Assembly (NCBI GenBank): GCA_937965785.1
Contig: CALCKT010000016.1
Span: 1 to 30,299 of the forward strand
DNA from: an uncultured Propionibacteriaceae bacterium
Lineage (GTDB): Bacteria; Actinomycetota; Actinomycetes; Propionibacteriales; Propionibacteriaceae
Length of the DNA stretch: 30,299 nucleotides
Direction of reading: 5' to 3'
The notes under the pieces were generated by a model, which saw only the letters and a list, made by a program, of their open reading frames with translations, made no database searches and had not been told where the DNA came from. Shown here piece after piece: positions 24,120-30,299 of the stretch (position 1 is the first letter of the stretch; each line of letters opens with the position of its first letter). The position numbers were made by a program, and so were the translations under genes.

Positions 24120-25424
24120 ATGAACCAGATCAATGACCCGGGGATCTCACCCGAGGAACGGTTGGCGGCGTTGCGGGTCGTCGCCGACCAGGAGACCTTC
24201 CCCGACTGGGTGGTGGAATCCAACAACCACATCCACACCTGCTATTCCTTCAGCCCCTACACCCCCTCCGGTGCGGCCCTGGGCGCCAGGCGTGCCGGGT
24301 TGCGCGTGGTCGGTTCCGTCGACCACGACTCCATTGCCGCCGCCGCCGAGATGACCGAGGCCACCCGCATCCTCGGAATGGGCAGCGTGACGGGGTTCGA
24401 GTGCCGCGCCTTCTTCGACCCCGGCGGCCCCTTCGCCACCAGGAAACTCAACAACCCCGACTCCGCGGGGATCGCCTACATGACCGTGCAGGCAATCCCC
24501 GCCCCGGCCAGGGCGGAGGTGGATGCGTGGCTCGCCCCGCGGCGCGCAGCGCGGCTGGAGCGCACCCTCGCGATGGCGGAAGCCGCGAACTCCATCCTCA
24601 CCGGCCTCGGACTGGCCCCCTTCGACCCGCAGACCGACATGGTGTCCCGTTCCCAGTACGCCACCGGCGGAGGCATCACCGAACGCCACCTCTTGGCGGC
24701 CATGGCCGACGCCCTCATCGACGGTTTCGGTCGCGGTGAAGCCCTGGTTGCGGGGCTACAGGGCATGGGCATCGACGTCCCCGCGAAACTCGCCGGCGTC
24801 CTGGGCGATGCCGACAACCCGCACCTGACCTACGACCTGTTGGGCGTGCTGAAATCGGAATACCTGGCCAGCATCTACATCCAGCCCGCCGCCGACGAAT
24901 GCCCGACCGCCGAGGAGGTGGTGGCCCTCGCCGACTCCGTCGGGGCGATCGCCACCTACGCCTACCTCGGTGATGTCTCCGCCTCGCCGACCGGCGACAA
25001 GAAGGCCGAGAAGTTCGAGGACGACTACCTCGACGACCTGTTCGACGCCATGGCCGAACGCGGACTGCGGGCCGTCACCTACATGCCACCCCGCAACACC
25101 CCCCAGCAGCTGCGCCGCATCCACGACCTCGCCACCCGTCACGGCATGTACGAGATCTCCGGGGTGGACATCAACCAGCCCCGGCAGTCGTTCACCTGCC
25201 CCGAGTTGCGGGATCCCGGGTTCGCGGCACTCAACGAGGCAACCTGGGCACTCGTCGCCCACGAGGCCCTGACCTCCGTCGACCCGTCGCTGCACATCCT
25301 CGGCGAGGGCCGGCCACGACCCGAGCGGCTCGCCGCCCGCATCGCCGCGTTCGCGCCCCTCGGCCGCGCCCTGGCCGACGGCGCTGACGCCACCGAACTC
25401 GCCGCCACCGCCCCCAGACTGTGA
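24120..25424 (+). CDS. PHP-domain metal-dependent hydrolase/phosphoesterase
   Basis: 434 residues from ATG 24120 behind AGGAAAC; a 40-residue upstream extension runs into the repeat block and is rejected. PHP metal-ligand motifs are visible: NHIHTCYS (His37, His39), VDHD (68-70), GFEC (Glu94) and GVDINQP near residue 350. The middle part (about 130-260) is a helical insertion. PHP enzymes hydrolyse phosphate esters, such as histidinol phosphate or cyclic and nucleoside phosphates, with three metal ions. The exact substrate is unknown. Placement between a dehydrogenase complex and two polyol-type dehydrogenases suggests it acts on a phosphorylated sugar or polyol intermediate, though a lyase or hydrolase role on an unphosphorylated compound is possible. 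Confidence 0.8.
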   Translation: MNQINDPGISPEERLAALRVVADQETFPDWVVESNNHIHTCYSFSPYTPSGAALGARRAGLRVVGSVDHDSIAAAAEMTEATRILGMGSVTGFECRAFFDPGGPFATRKLNNPDSAGIAYMTVQAIPAPARAEVDAWLAPRRAARLERTLAMAEAANSILTGLGLAPFDPQTDMVSRSQYATGGGITERHLLAAMADALIDGFGRGEALVAGLQGMGIDVPAKLAGVLGDADNPHLTYDLLGVLKSEYLASIYIQPAADECPTAEEVVALADSVGAIATYAYLGDVSASPTGDKKAEKFEDDYLDDLFDAMAERGLRAVTYMPPRNTPQQLRRIHDLATRHGMYEISGVDINQPRQSFTCPELRDPGFAALNEATWALVAHEALTSVDPSLHILGEGRPRPERLAARIAAFAPLGRALADGADATELAATAPRL

Positions 25425-25446
25425 AACCTGAAACCGGGAGAACACC

Positions 25447-26451
25447 ATGAGCAATGCCCCTAAGGTGAGGGGAGCGTTCCTCACCGCCCTGAACCGTCCC
25501 GTCCTGGTGCGCCCCAGCGACGCCGAGGCCACCATCGTCCTCGACGAGACCACCATCCCCGCCGATGTCTCACTGCCCGTGGTGGTGCGGCTGGGGGAGG
25601 AGACCTACGAGGTCACCGCCACCCCGCGCGGTGAACGCGAGATCAGCGGCCGCGTCGCCCTGGTCACCGGCGGTGCGCAGGGATTCGGCGCGGAGATCGC
25701 CAAGGGCCTTGTCGACCAGGGCTGTTTCGTCTTCATCGCCGACCTCAACGGCGACGGGGCCGCCGCCAAGTGCGCGGAACTTGGCGTGGATCTCACCCAC
25801 CCCATCACCGTGAACGTCGCCGACGAGGAATCCGTCGCCGCGATGGCCGCCGAGGTGGAGCGGGTCGCGGGTGGGCTCGACCTGGTGATCTCCAACGCCG
25901 GGATCGTGCGCGCCGGATCCGTGCTGGAACAGGACGCCTCAGCGTTCAAGCTCTCCACCGACATCAACTACGTCGCGTTCTTCCTCGTCACCAAACACCT
26001 GGGCGGTCTCCTGGCACGCCAGCACGAGGCCGCTCCCGGGTGGCTCACCGACATCATCCAGATCAACTCGAAATCCGGGCTCGTCGGCTCCAACAAGAAC
26101 GCCGCCTACGCCGGCTCCAAGTTCGGCGGCATCGGTCTGGTGCAGTCGTTCGCGCTGGAACTCGTCGAACACGGCATCAAGGTCAACGCCGTGTGCCCCG
26201 GGAACTTCTACGACGGCCCGCTGTGGTCCGACCCCGACCGGGGACTGTTCGTGCAGTACCTCAATTCCGGGAAGGTGCCCGGCGCGAAAACTGTCGAGGA
26301 AGTGCGGGCGTTCTACGAGGCCAAGGTGCCGATGCGCCGCGGCACAACCGGCATCGACGTGCTGCGCGCCATCTACTACATCGTCGAACAGGCCTACGAA
26401 ACCGGCCAGGCCGTGCCCGTCACGGGCGGCCAGGTCATGCTCAACGCCTGA
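25447..26451 (+). CDS. Short-chain dehydrogenase, sorbitol-6-phosphate-dehydrogenase-like, with N-terminal extension
   Basis: 334 residues. The Rossmann motif TGGAQGFG (74-81), NAG (150-152), a serine in NSKSG (208 or 210), and YAGSK (Tyr221, Lys225) give the classical NAD(P)-dependent active site. The C-terminal text (VNAVCPGNFYDGPLW, KVPMRRG, ETGQAVPVTGGQVMLNA) resembles SrlD, the enterobacterial sorbitol-6-phosphate 2-dehydrogenase. About 65 extra residues precede the Rossmann fold (DAEATIVLDETTI, VVVRLGEETYEVTATP), small and beta-rich. Most such enzymes of about 260 residues lack this. ATG 25447 follows GGGAG. It probably interconverts a polyol or polyol phosphate and its ketose; the substrate is inferred from resemblance only. 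Confidence 0.85.
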   Translation: MSNAPKVRGAFLTALNRPVLVRPSDAEATIVLDETTIPADVSLPVVVRLGEETYEVTATPRGEREISGRVALVTGGAQGFGAEIAKGLVDQGCFVFIADLNGDGAAAKCAELGVDLTHPITVNVADEESVAAMAAEVERVAGGLDLVISNAGIVRAGSVLEQDASAFKLSTDINYVAFFLVTKHLGGLLARQHEAAPGWLTDIIQINSKSGLVGSNKNAAYAGSKFGGIGLVQSFALELVEHGIKVNAVCPGNFYDGPLWSDPDRGLFVQYLNSGKVPGAKTVEEVRAFYEAKVPMRRGTTGIDVLRAIYYIVEQAYETGQAVPVTGGQVMLNA

Positions 26452-26476
26452 ACCCCGAGAAACCAAAGGAAAAAAC

Positions 26477-28078
26477 ATGAGTGACATTCCCGCCACCCAG
26501 CACGCCATCCAGATCGTCGGGGTCGACGAGTTCGTGCTCAACCCCGCCAAACCCGTTGACGAGGTGGGTCCCCACCAGATGCTGCTCAAGGTGGAGGCCT
26601 GCGGCATCTGCTTCAGCGACACCAAACTGCTGCACGCCTTCGATTCCCACCCGCGCAAGGCGGAGGTGATCTCGGGGATCGCGCCCGAGGCCCTCGCCGA
26701 GATCCCGGGCTACCGTCCGGGCGGGCAGGCGACGGTGCCCGGTCATGAACCGGTGGGGCGCATCATCGCTGCCGGGGAACAGGTGACGCACTTCAAGGTG
26801 GGGGACCGGGTGCTGGTGCAGGCCGACTGGAAGCACCTGCGCACACCGAAATCGAATGGTGCGTTCGGCTACAACTTCGAGGGTGCGCTGCAGGAGTACG
26901 TCGTCATCGACGAACGCTGCGTGGTCTCGCCGTCGGGTGAGGAGTTCCTGATCCACGTCACCGACGGGCCGTCGGCGGCCGCCGTCGGGTTGATCGAGCC
27001 GTGGGCCACCGTGGAGGGTTCCTACGCGTGGGCGGAACGCGATCACGTCGCCGATGGTGGCCGGCTGCTGGTGGTCGGTGACGGCGAGCTTGGTTCCCTC
27101 ACGTCGCAGCACCGGCCCGCGGAGACGGTGCGGGCCGATCCGGAGGAGGTCGCGGGGCTGGGCGGGGAGAGCTTCGACGACATCGTTTGTTTCTGCTCCG
27201 ACGCCGAGGTGATCGAGGCCTGCGCGAAGCTGCTCGGCACGCGCGGTGTGCTGTGTGTTGTGCTGGGTGGTGGGAGGATCGACCGCAAGGTGAGTCTGGA
27301 CATCGGTCGCGTGCACTACGACTTCATCCGGTTCTGTGGCACCACCGGCGATGATCCCGCCGACGGCTACGCCTGGATTCCCGCGACGGGTGAGCTGCGC
27401 ACCGGCGACAAGGTGGCGATCATCGGGGCCGCCGGCCCGATGGGGCAGATGCACACCATGCGGGCCGTCACCTCCGGGGTGCCGGGCGTCACCGTCACGG
27501 GCACCGACGTGAGCGACGAACGCCTGGAGCACCTGCGCGGGGTCGTGGGGCCGGTGGCCGAGGCCCGGGAGGTGCCGCTGGAGATCGTCAATACCAGCGT
27601 CGCCCCGCTGAAACCCGGCTACACCCACCTGTCCTGCATGGTGCCGGTGCCGGCTCTGGTCTCGCAGGCCGTCGACCTGGCCGGCGAGGGCGCAATCGTC
27701 AACGCCTTCGCGGGCATCCCCGCGGGCACCTTCGGTGACTTCGACCTCCAGGGCATCATTGAGCGCCGCGTGTTCATGCTGGGCACCTCCGGTTCGGATG
27801 TCTCGGACATGCGCACGGTGCTGCGGAAGATCGAGGACGGTGTGATCGACACCACCATCTCCCTCGACGCCATCACCGGCATGGCGGGTTTCGCCGATGC
27901 CATCGGTTCGGTCATCAACCGCACCTCGGGAGGAAAGATCATGGTCTTCCCGTCGCTGCACGACCTCGGCCTGATCCGCCTGGCCGAGCTGGAGACCAGA
28001 CTCCCGCACGTCGCGGCGAAACTGAAGAACGATCGCTGGACGAAGGAGGCTGAGGAGGCTCTGCTGGCGGGGGAGTGA
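26477..28078 (+). CDS. Medium-chain (alcohol-type) dehydrogenase with two Rossmann-like segments
   Basis: 533 residues, against about 350 for the family. The GroES-like catalytic domain has CGICFSDT (Cys42) and GHEPVG (His90, Glu91) as zinc-site residues, and the four-cysteine structural zinc loop is missing. A first nucleotide-binding-like segment starts at GGRLLVVGDGELG (194-206) and ends at VHYDFIRFCGTTGDD. A second, with the better motif GDKVAIIGAAGPMGQ (310-324), ends at RRVFMLGTSGSD. The two ends resemble each other. General style resembles L-sorbose-1-phosphate reductase (SorE) and relatives. It lies 25 bases after the SDR gene with AAAGGA upstream and is the last gene of the cluster. 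Likely a sugar or polyol (phosphate) oxidoreductase. Confidence 0.82.
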   Translation: MSDIPATQHAIQIVGVDEFVLNPAKPVDEVGPHQMLLKVEACGICFSDTKLLHAFDSHPRKAEVISGIAPEALAEIPGYRPGGQATVPGHEPVGRIIAAGEQVTHFKVGDRVLVQADWKHLRTPKSNGAFGYNFEGALQEYVVIDERCVVSPSGEEFLIHVTDGPSAAAVGLIEPWATVEGSYAWAERDHVADGGRLLVVGDGELGSLTSQHRPAETVRADPEEVAGLGGESFDDIVCFCSDAEVIEACAKLLGTRGVLCVVLGGGRIDRKVSLDIGRVHYDFIRFCGTTGDDPADGYAWIPATGELRTGDKVAIIGAAGPMGQMHTMRAVTSGVPGVTVTGTDVSDERLEHLRGVVGPVAEAREVPLEIVNTSVAPLKPGYTHLSCMVPVPALVSQAVDLAGEGAIVNAFAGIPAGTFGDFDLQGIIERRVFMLGTSGSDVSDMRTVLRKIEDGVIDTTISLDAITGMAGFADAIGSVINRTSGGKIMVFPSLHDLGLIRLAELETRLPHVAAKLKNDRWTKEAEEALLAGE

Positions 28079-28091
28079 TCCCGTGAACGAT

Positions 28092-28126
28092 CGCTGGTCG
28101 TGGATCGTTGGTTTCCACGACCAGCG
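28092..28126 (+). terminator. Terminator of the deoR-dehydrogenase cluster
   Basis: A perfect 12-bp inverted repeat (CGCTGGTCGTGG and CCACGACCAGCG, 11-base loop) begins 13 bases after the last stop. Its tail is GTTCCTCGTC, without a clean T-run. Its presence argues against an upstream start for the antitoxin gene. Confidence 0.7.
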
Positions 28127-28184
28127 GTTCCTCGTCTCCACCGCGGTAGCATCGCAATCGAGTCGTGATGCGGGAGGTGATGGC

Positions 28185-28421
28185 ATGGGGCGCACCACGC
28201 TGATGCTGGATGAGGAAGCTGTCGTTGCTGCCCGCGAGCTAGCTCGGCGGGAGCACCTGAGCCTGGGGGAGGCCGTGTCGCGACTCGTGCTGCGAGGGGC
28301 GCGTATCGACGCTGAGGAGCGGCTACCGGTTGTCAGCGAGTTTGCCCAGTTGGGGCGTCGCCCCGGCAGGGTTGTGACGAGCGATGATGTTCACGCGGTT
28401 CTCGAAGATGAAGGCGAGTGA
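28185..28421 (+). CDS. Ribbon-helix-helix/VapB-like antitoxin, apparently orphan
   Basis: A 78-residue protein starting at ATG 28185 behind a strong GGGAGGTGAT. A longer frame from 28083 would translate the terminator hairpin and is rejected. The N-terminal part, GRTTLMLDEEAVVAAR, then LARREHLSLGEAVSRLVLRGA, fits a ribbon-helix-helix DNA-binding antitoxin. The C-terminal part (RRPGRVVTSDDVHAVLEDEGE) is the usual acidic toxin-binding tail. In such loci a PIN toxin gene overlaps the antitoxin stop. Here a GTG overlaps it as GTGA but the frame stops after five codons, and a small inverted-repeat element begins 14 bases later. The toxin therefore appears lost. Confidence 0.75.
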   Translation: MGRTTLMLDEEAVVAARELARREHLSLGEAVSRLVLRGARIDAEERLPVVSEFAQLGRRPGRVVTSDDVHAVLEDEGE

Positions 28422-28434
28422 CCGTCATACAGTG

Positions 28435-28511
28435 AGGCTTATTCACAGATGGCGTGTCGACCAGCAAATGCCCTAGTCAGAGCACATTTTAGGGTGGTCG
28501 TGAATAAGCCT
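28435..28511. mobile_element. 77-bp inverted-repeat-bounded element (MITE-like or IS relic)
   Basis: Perfect 12-bp terminal inverted repeats, AGGCTTATTCAC (28435-28446) and GTGAATAAGCCT (28500-28511), enclose 53 bases with no coding capacity. Inner symmetry is also present: GTCGACCA against TGGTCGTG and CCCTA against TAGGG. The element is AT-richer than its flanks. It sits directly behind the orphan antitoxin. I see no clear target-site duplication. A strong terminator-like hairpin is the alternative, but the loop is long. The rest of the gap 28422-28568 holds nothing recognisable. Confidence 0.5.
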
Positions 28512-28568
28512 TGGTCAACCGATCCCTGACTGTCTATTACGTTTTGAGTCCGGTTCGGCTTCGCCCGT

Positions 28569-29264
28569 CTAATCCCGGGGAGAGGCCGCGGAACGGATCC
28601 CACGCACCGCGATGAGACTGAATGCCGCGACGAGGGAGCCGATGCCGACGATCATTGCGGCTGTCGGGGAAAGCCAGGCCAGGACGATCGTGAGTACGCC
28701 GGCGGCCATGAGCAGGTATCCGGCCGGGCGGTAGGCGCGGGCGCTTCCGGCACGGTAGTGCTCGAGGGTGGGGTTGTTGAATCGTCCCTCGGGGCGGGTC
28801 CAGGGTAGGACGGCTCCCAGGCCGGTGACAACGATGCCGGCGGCCGTCGTCATGATGGCTTCCAGGGGCGCGTTGAAGCCCACGTAGAGGGCGATGAGCC
28901 CGAGGTGCAGGGCGGCGATCAGGACGCCGACCAGCACCAGGACGCAGTTGAGGACCTTTGTTGAGTTCTCGGTGTTGGCGACGGCGCCCGCGGGGAAGCG
29001 TTCGAGGAAGCGCGGGTTGAAGCGTGGTGCGAGAGCGACGAGCCCCGCGACCACCACCAGGATGAGAGGAGGAACGAAGGCGGTGAACTCGCGGCTGGGA
29101 CTGTTCTCGCCGTGACCGTTACCGGCGGGGCGGGTGACGAGTTCCGGGGCCATGTGCGGGTAGGCGATGATGCTCACGACGAGCAGAGCGATGGCGATGA
29201 CGAGGCAGACGATGAACCCGGTGCGGGGCGTCCGGGACGTCGTTGGGGTCGAGGTGGTGGACAT
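28569..29264 (-). CDS. SdpI/DUF1648-like polytopic membrane protein
   Basis: 231 residues with about six membrane segments (16-34, 61-79, 104-128, 135-154, 180-199, 200-219). The loop after the first helix (IIAYPHMAPELVTRPAGNG) resembles the DUF1648 pattern YP.LP..VPTHW.A.G. The stretch VLPWTRPEGRFNNPTLEHYRAG resembles the SdpI signature in which PWT is followed by a W/H-R-G pattern. SdpI gives immunity to a secreted toxin in Bacillus and controls its own ArsR-type repressor. AAGGAG precedes the ATG. It lies 18 bases behind the ArsR gene and forms a two-gene operon with it. Immunity function here is inference; no toxin gene is visible nearby. Confidence 0.75.
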   Translation of the reverse strand: MSTTSTPTTSRTPRTGFIVCLVIAIALLVVSIIAYPHMAPELVTRPAGNGHGENSPSREFTAFVPPLILVVVAGLVALAPRFNPRFLERFPAGAVANTENSTKVLNCVLVLVGVLIAALHLGLIALYVGFNAPLEAIMTTAAGIVVTGLGAVLPWTRPEGRFNNPTLEHYRAGSARAYRPAGYLLMAAGVLTIVLAWLSPTAAMIVGIGSLVAAFSLIAVRGIRSAASPRD

Positions 29265-29282
29265 GGGGTTCTCCTTCCGGGG

Positions 29283-29567
29283 TCAGCGCGTGAGGAATGA
29301 CTTCAGGGACAAGATGAGGTCCTCGATGGTGGACAGGTTGGCGCGGTACTGCACCTCTGTGCCCAGCTGGCGCGAGACGAGCAGCCCCGCGCTCTTCATG
29401 ACCTTGAGATGACCGGAGAGCGTGGAGTTGGCGATGCCCAGGTCCTCGGCGATCTGGCCGGCGCGGACGTAGTCCTTGTCCTTGAGGTAGTTGAGGATCT
29501 CGGAACGGGTCACGTGCGCCAGCGCCGCATGGGCCTCCCCATAACATCCTTCGGTATTTCGGGTCAT
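29283..29567 (-). CDS. ArsR-family repressor, SdpR-like
   Basis: A 94-residue winged-helix protein: HAALAHVTRSEILNYLKDKD, then AGQIAEDLGIANSTLSGHLKVMKSAGLLVSR as the helix-turn-helix, and a wing ending GTEVQYRANLSTIEDLILSLKSFL. No metal-binding CxC motif is present, so it is not a metal sensor of the ArsR/SmtB kind. Size, C-terminal helix and pairing with an SdpI-like membrane protein match SdpR. The ATG at 29567 has no Shine-Dalgarno and lies six bases after the -10, so the message is probably leaderless. The operator overlaps the start codon. Confidence 0.87.
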   Translation of the reverse strand: MTRNTEGCYGEAHAALAHVTRSEILNYLKDKDYVRAGQIAEDLGIANSTLSGHLKVMKSAGLLVSRQLGTEVQYRANLSTIEDLILSLKSFLTR

Positions 29568-29602
29568 AACGAAATAGTACTCTCGGGAAGCGCCCGCGAC
29601 AA
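29555..29602 (-). promoter_or_regulatory. Leaderless promoter and operator of the ArsR-SdpI-like operon
   Basis: On the minus strand TTGTCG (29602-29597), a 17-base spacer and TACTAT (29579-29574) form a promoter whose start would fall at or next to the ATG. TATTTCG and CGAAATA (29570-29576 and 29555-29561, 8-base spacer) form a perfect 7-bp inverted repeat across the -10 and start codon, a fitting site for the ArsR-type protein itself. Confidence 0.65.
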
Positions 29603-29837
29603 GTCCAGACCGAGGCGAACGCTGATCCAGGCGAGTTGGAGTGCGTGGGCCTGCAGGGAGTCGTGAAGCGACGCACTACCGGTGCCCCGCCCGCTTCGGG
29701 AGCAGCGTCGGCGGTCCGCCTGAGCAGTCCCGCCGGAATCGTTTCGCGTATTTGAGGGCCTGTACGGGCGGCACGCGCGTGTCCTGGCTCCGCGCCGCGA
29801 AGAGAACAGGGACGATATGTGTTTTGAAGATTCAGTC
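29603..29837. other. Non-coding part of a 318-base gap
   Basis: Between the operon promoter and the hairpin at 29838 I find no supported gene or motif on either strand. The open frames here lack Shine-Dalgarno sites and coding character. Confidence 0.5.
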
Positions 29838-29857
29838 CGCCCGATCAATGGCGGGCG
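29838..29857 (-). terminator. Hairpin downstream of the repeat protein gene
   Basis: CGCCCG and CGGGCG form a 6-bp stem around an 8-base loop, 38 bases past the stop at 29895. On the minus strand the flank continues GACTGAATCTTCAAAA. The stem is short, so the call is moderate at best. Confidence 0.4.
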
Positions 29858-29894
29858 CTATCAGTGATACCCGGCGCTCGTGGGTGCGCCGCGA

Positions 29895-30299
29895 TCACGC
29901 GTTTTCAATGCCGAGCGTCGTAAGCCAGTCGTGGACCGGGGTGAGCCGACGCAGAAGACCCACTAGTTCGTGAAGTATGCTTGAATCGGCGTTATTGAGT
30001 GCTGTGGTGATGGTGTGGCGGGCTTGTGTTCGTTCCGTGTCGGTTGGGTCCAGTTTCAACAGTGCGTTGATTAGATATTTGACCTCCCTTGGGTTGGTTT
30101 TGGGTAGTGCTAGTGCTGTAGTGATGGTGTGGCGGGCTTGTGTTCGTTCCGTGTCGGTTGGGTCCAGTTTCAACAGCGCGTCGATTAGATCGTTGATCTC
30201 CCGCGGGGTGGTTTCGAGTGCTAGTGCTGTAGTGATGGTGTGGCGGGCTTGTGTTCGTTCTGTGTCGGTTGGGTCCAGTTTCAACAGCGCGTCGATTAG
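29895..30299 (-). CDS. C-terminal end of a protein with near-identical helical repeats (runs off the right edge)
   Basis: The frame is open from the window edge to a stop at 29895, giving 134 residues with the N terminus missing. An apparent start at 30284 is only a TTG inside a repeat. Two complete units of 37 and 38 residues begin LDPTDTERTQARHTITTALA and end in LIDALLK or LINALLK. A third starts identically, then diverges into a closing segment (ILHELVGLLRRLTPVHDWL). Each unit predicts a helical hairpin of the TPR/ARM kind. The units are almost identical as DNA. Such arrays are often C-terminal sensor or scaffold parts of large NTPases, but that cannot be judged from this fragment. Confidence 0.8.
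   Translation of the reverse strand, partial: LIDALLKLDPTDTERTQARHTITTALALETTPREINDLIDALLKLDPTDTERTQARHTITTALALPKTNPREVKYLINALLKLDPTDTERTQARHTITTALNNADSSILHELVGLLRRLTPVHDWLTTLGIENA

Noticed and set aside
21644..24238. An 864-codon minus-strand open frame
   Set aside because: It mirrors the fused E1 gene. Long antisense frames are a by-product of GC-rich third positions.
28027..28097. Direct repeat GAACGATCGCTGG at 28027-28039 and 28085-28097
   Set aside because: It is a 13-base coincidence or small local duplication at the end of the MDR gene; the second copy is part of the terminator stem and nothing suggests an attachment site.
28083..28184. A 34-residue N-terminal extension of the antitoxin
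   Set aside because: It reads through a perfect 12-bp terminator hairpin, and a much stronger ribosome site precedes the inner ATG.
30282..30284. TTG as the start of the repeat protein
   Set aside because: The frame continues open to the edge with the same repeat text (LIDALL), so the true start lies outside the window.

Overview
This is a GC-rich chromosomal window, almost certainly from a high-GC Gram-positive (actinobacterium). The support is the base composition, GTG and TTG starts behind strong Shine-Dalgarno sequences, many lipobox lipoproteins, and an operon-dense layout. The lipoprotein style, the dispersed GGTTGAGCC repeats and the near-identical LDPTDTERTQARHTITTAL repeats at the right edge suggest the Propionibacteriaceae (Arachnia-like). 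That placement is an impression from the sequence, not a database result. I see no rRNA, tRNA, CRISPR array, prophage or intact transposase.

Left part (1-12.8 kb), mostly ordinary chromosomal genes. A coupled pair of exported proteins lies at 1-1108 (the second runs off the left edge). A three-gene polar amino acid ABC importer is at 1265-3759. A MarR regulator diverges from a Ca2+-type P-type ATPase (4040-7373). A V8/glutamyl-endopeptidase-like secreted protease with a clear promoter follows (7390-8394). About 0.85 kb of decayed sequence then carries a 56-bp near-perfect palindrome (9065-9120). Next come a DinB-fold protein divergent from an AraC-type regulator, a HAD-phosphatase lipoprotein, and a fructose-6-phosphate-aldolase/transaldolase-like enzyme.

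Middle (12.86-17.4 kb, minus strand), the most interesting block. It is a tightly coupled operon of a processive GT2 synthase (cellulose/curdlan synthase type), a single-pass HlyD-like adaptor and a GH81 endo-beta-1,3-glucanase lipoprotein. It looks like a synthase-dependent exopolysaccharide system whose product is probably a beta-1,3-glucan.

Right-middle (17.7-28.1 kb, plus strand). A DeoR-type regulator, with a recognisable promoter and operator, heads a seven-gene cluster. The genes are E2, E3 and a fused alpha-beta E1 of a 2-oxoacid/acyloin dehydrogenase complex, a PHP-domain protein, a SrlD-like short-chain dehydrogenase, and a medium-chain dehydrogenase with two Rossmann-like segments. 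A 12-bp-stem terminator closes it. The set reads as a catabolic route for a polyol- or ketose-like compound ending in an acyl-CoA; the substrate cannot be read from the sequence.

Right edge (28.1-30.3 kb). It holds an orphan antitoxin followed by a 77-bp inverted-repeat-bounded element where its toxin should be, an SdpI/SdpR-like membrane protein and ArsR repressor pair with a leaderless self-operator promoter, and the C-terminal end of a protein built of near-identical 37-38 residue helical repeats.
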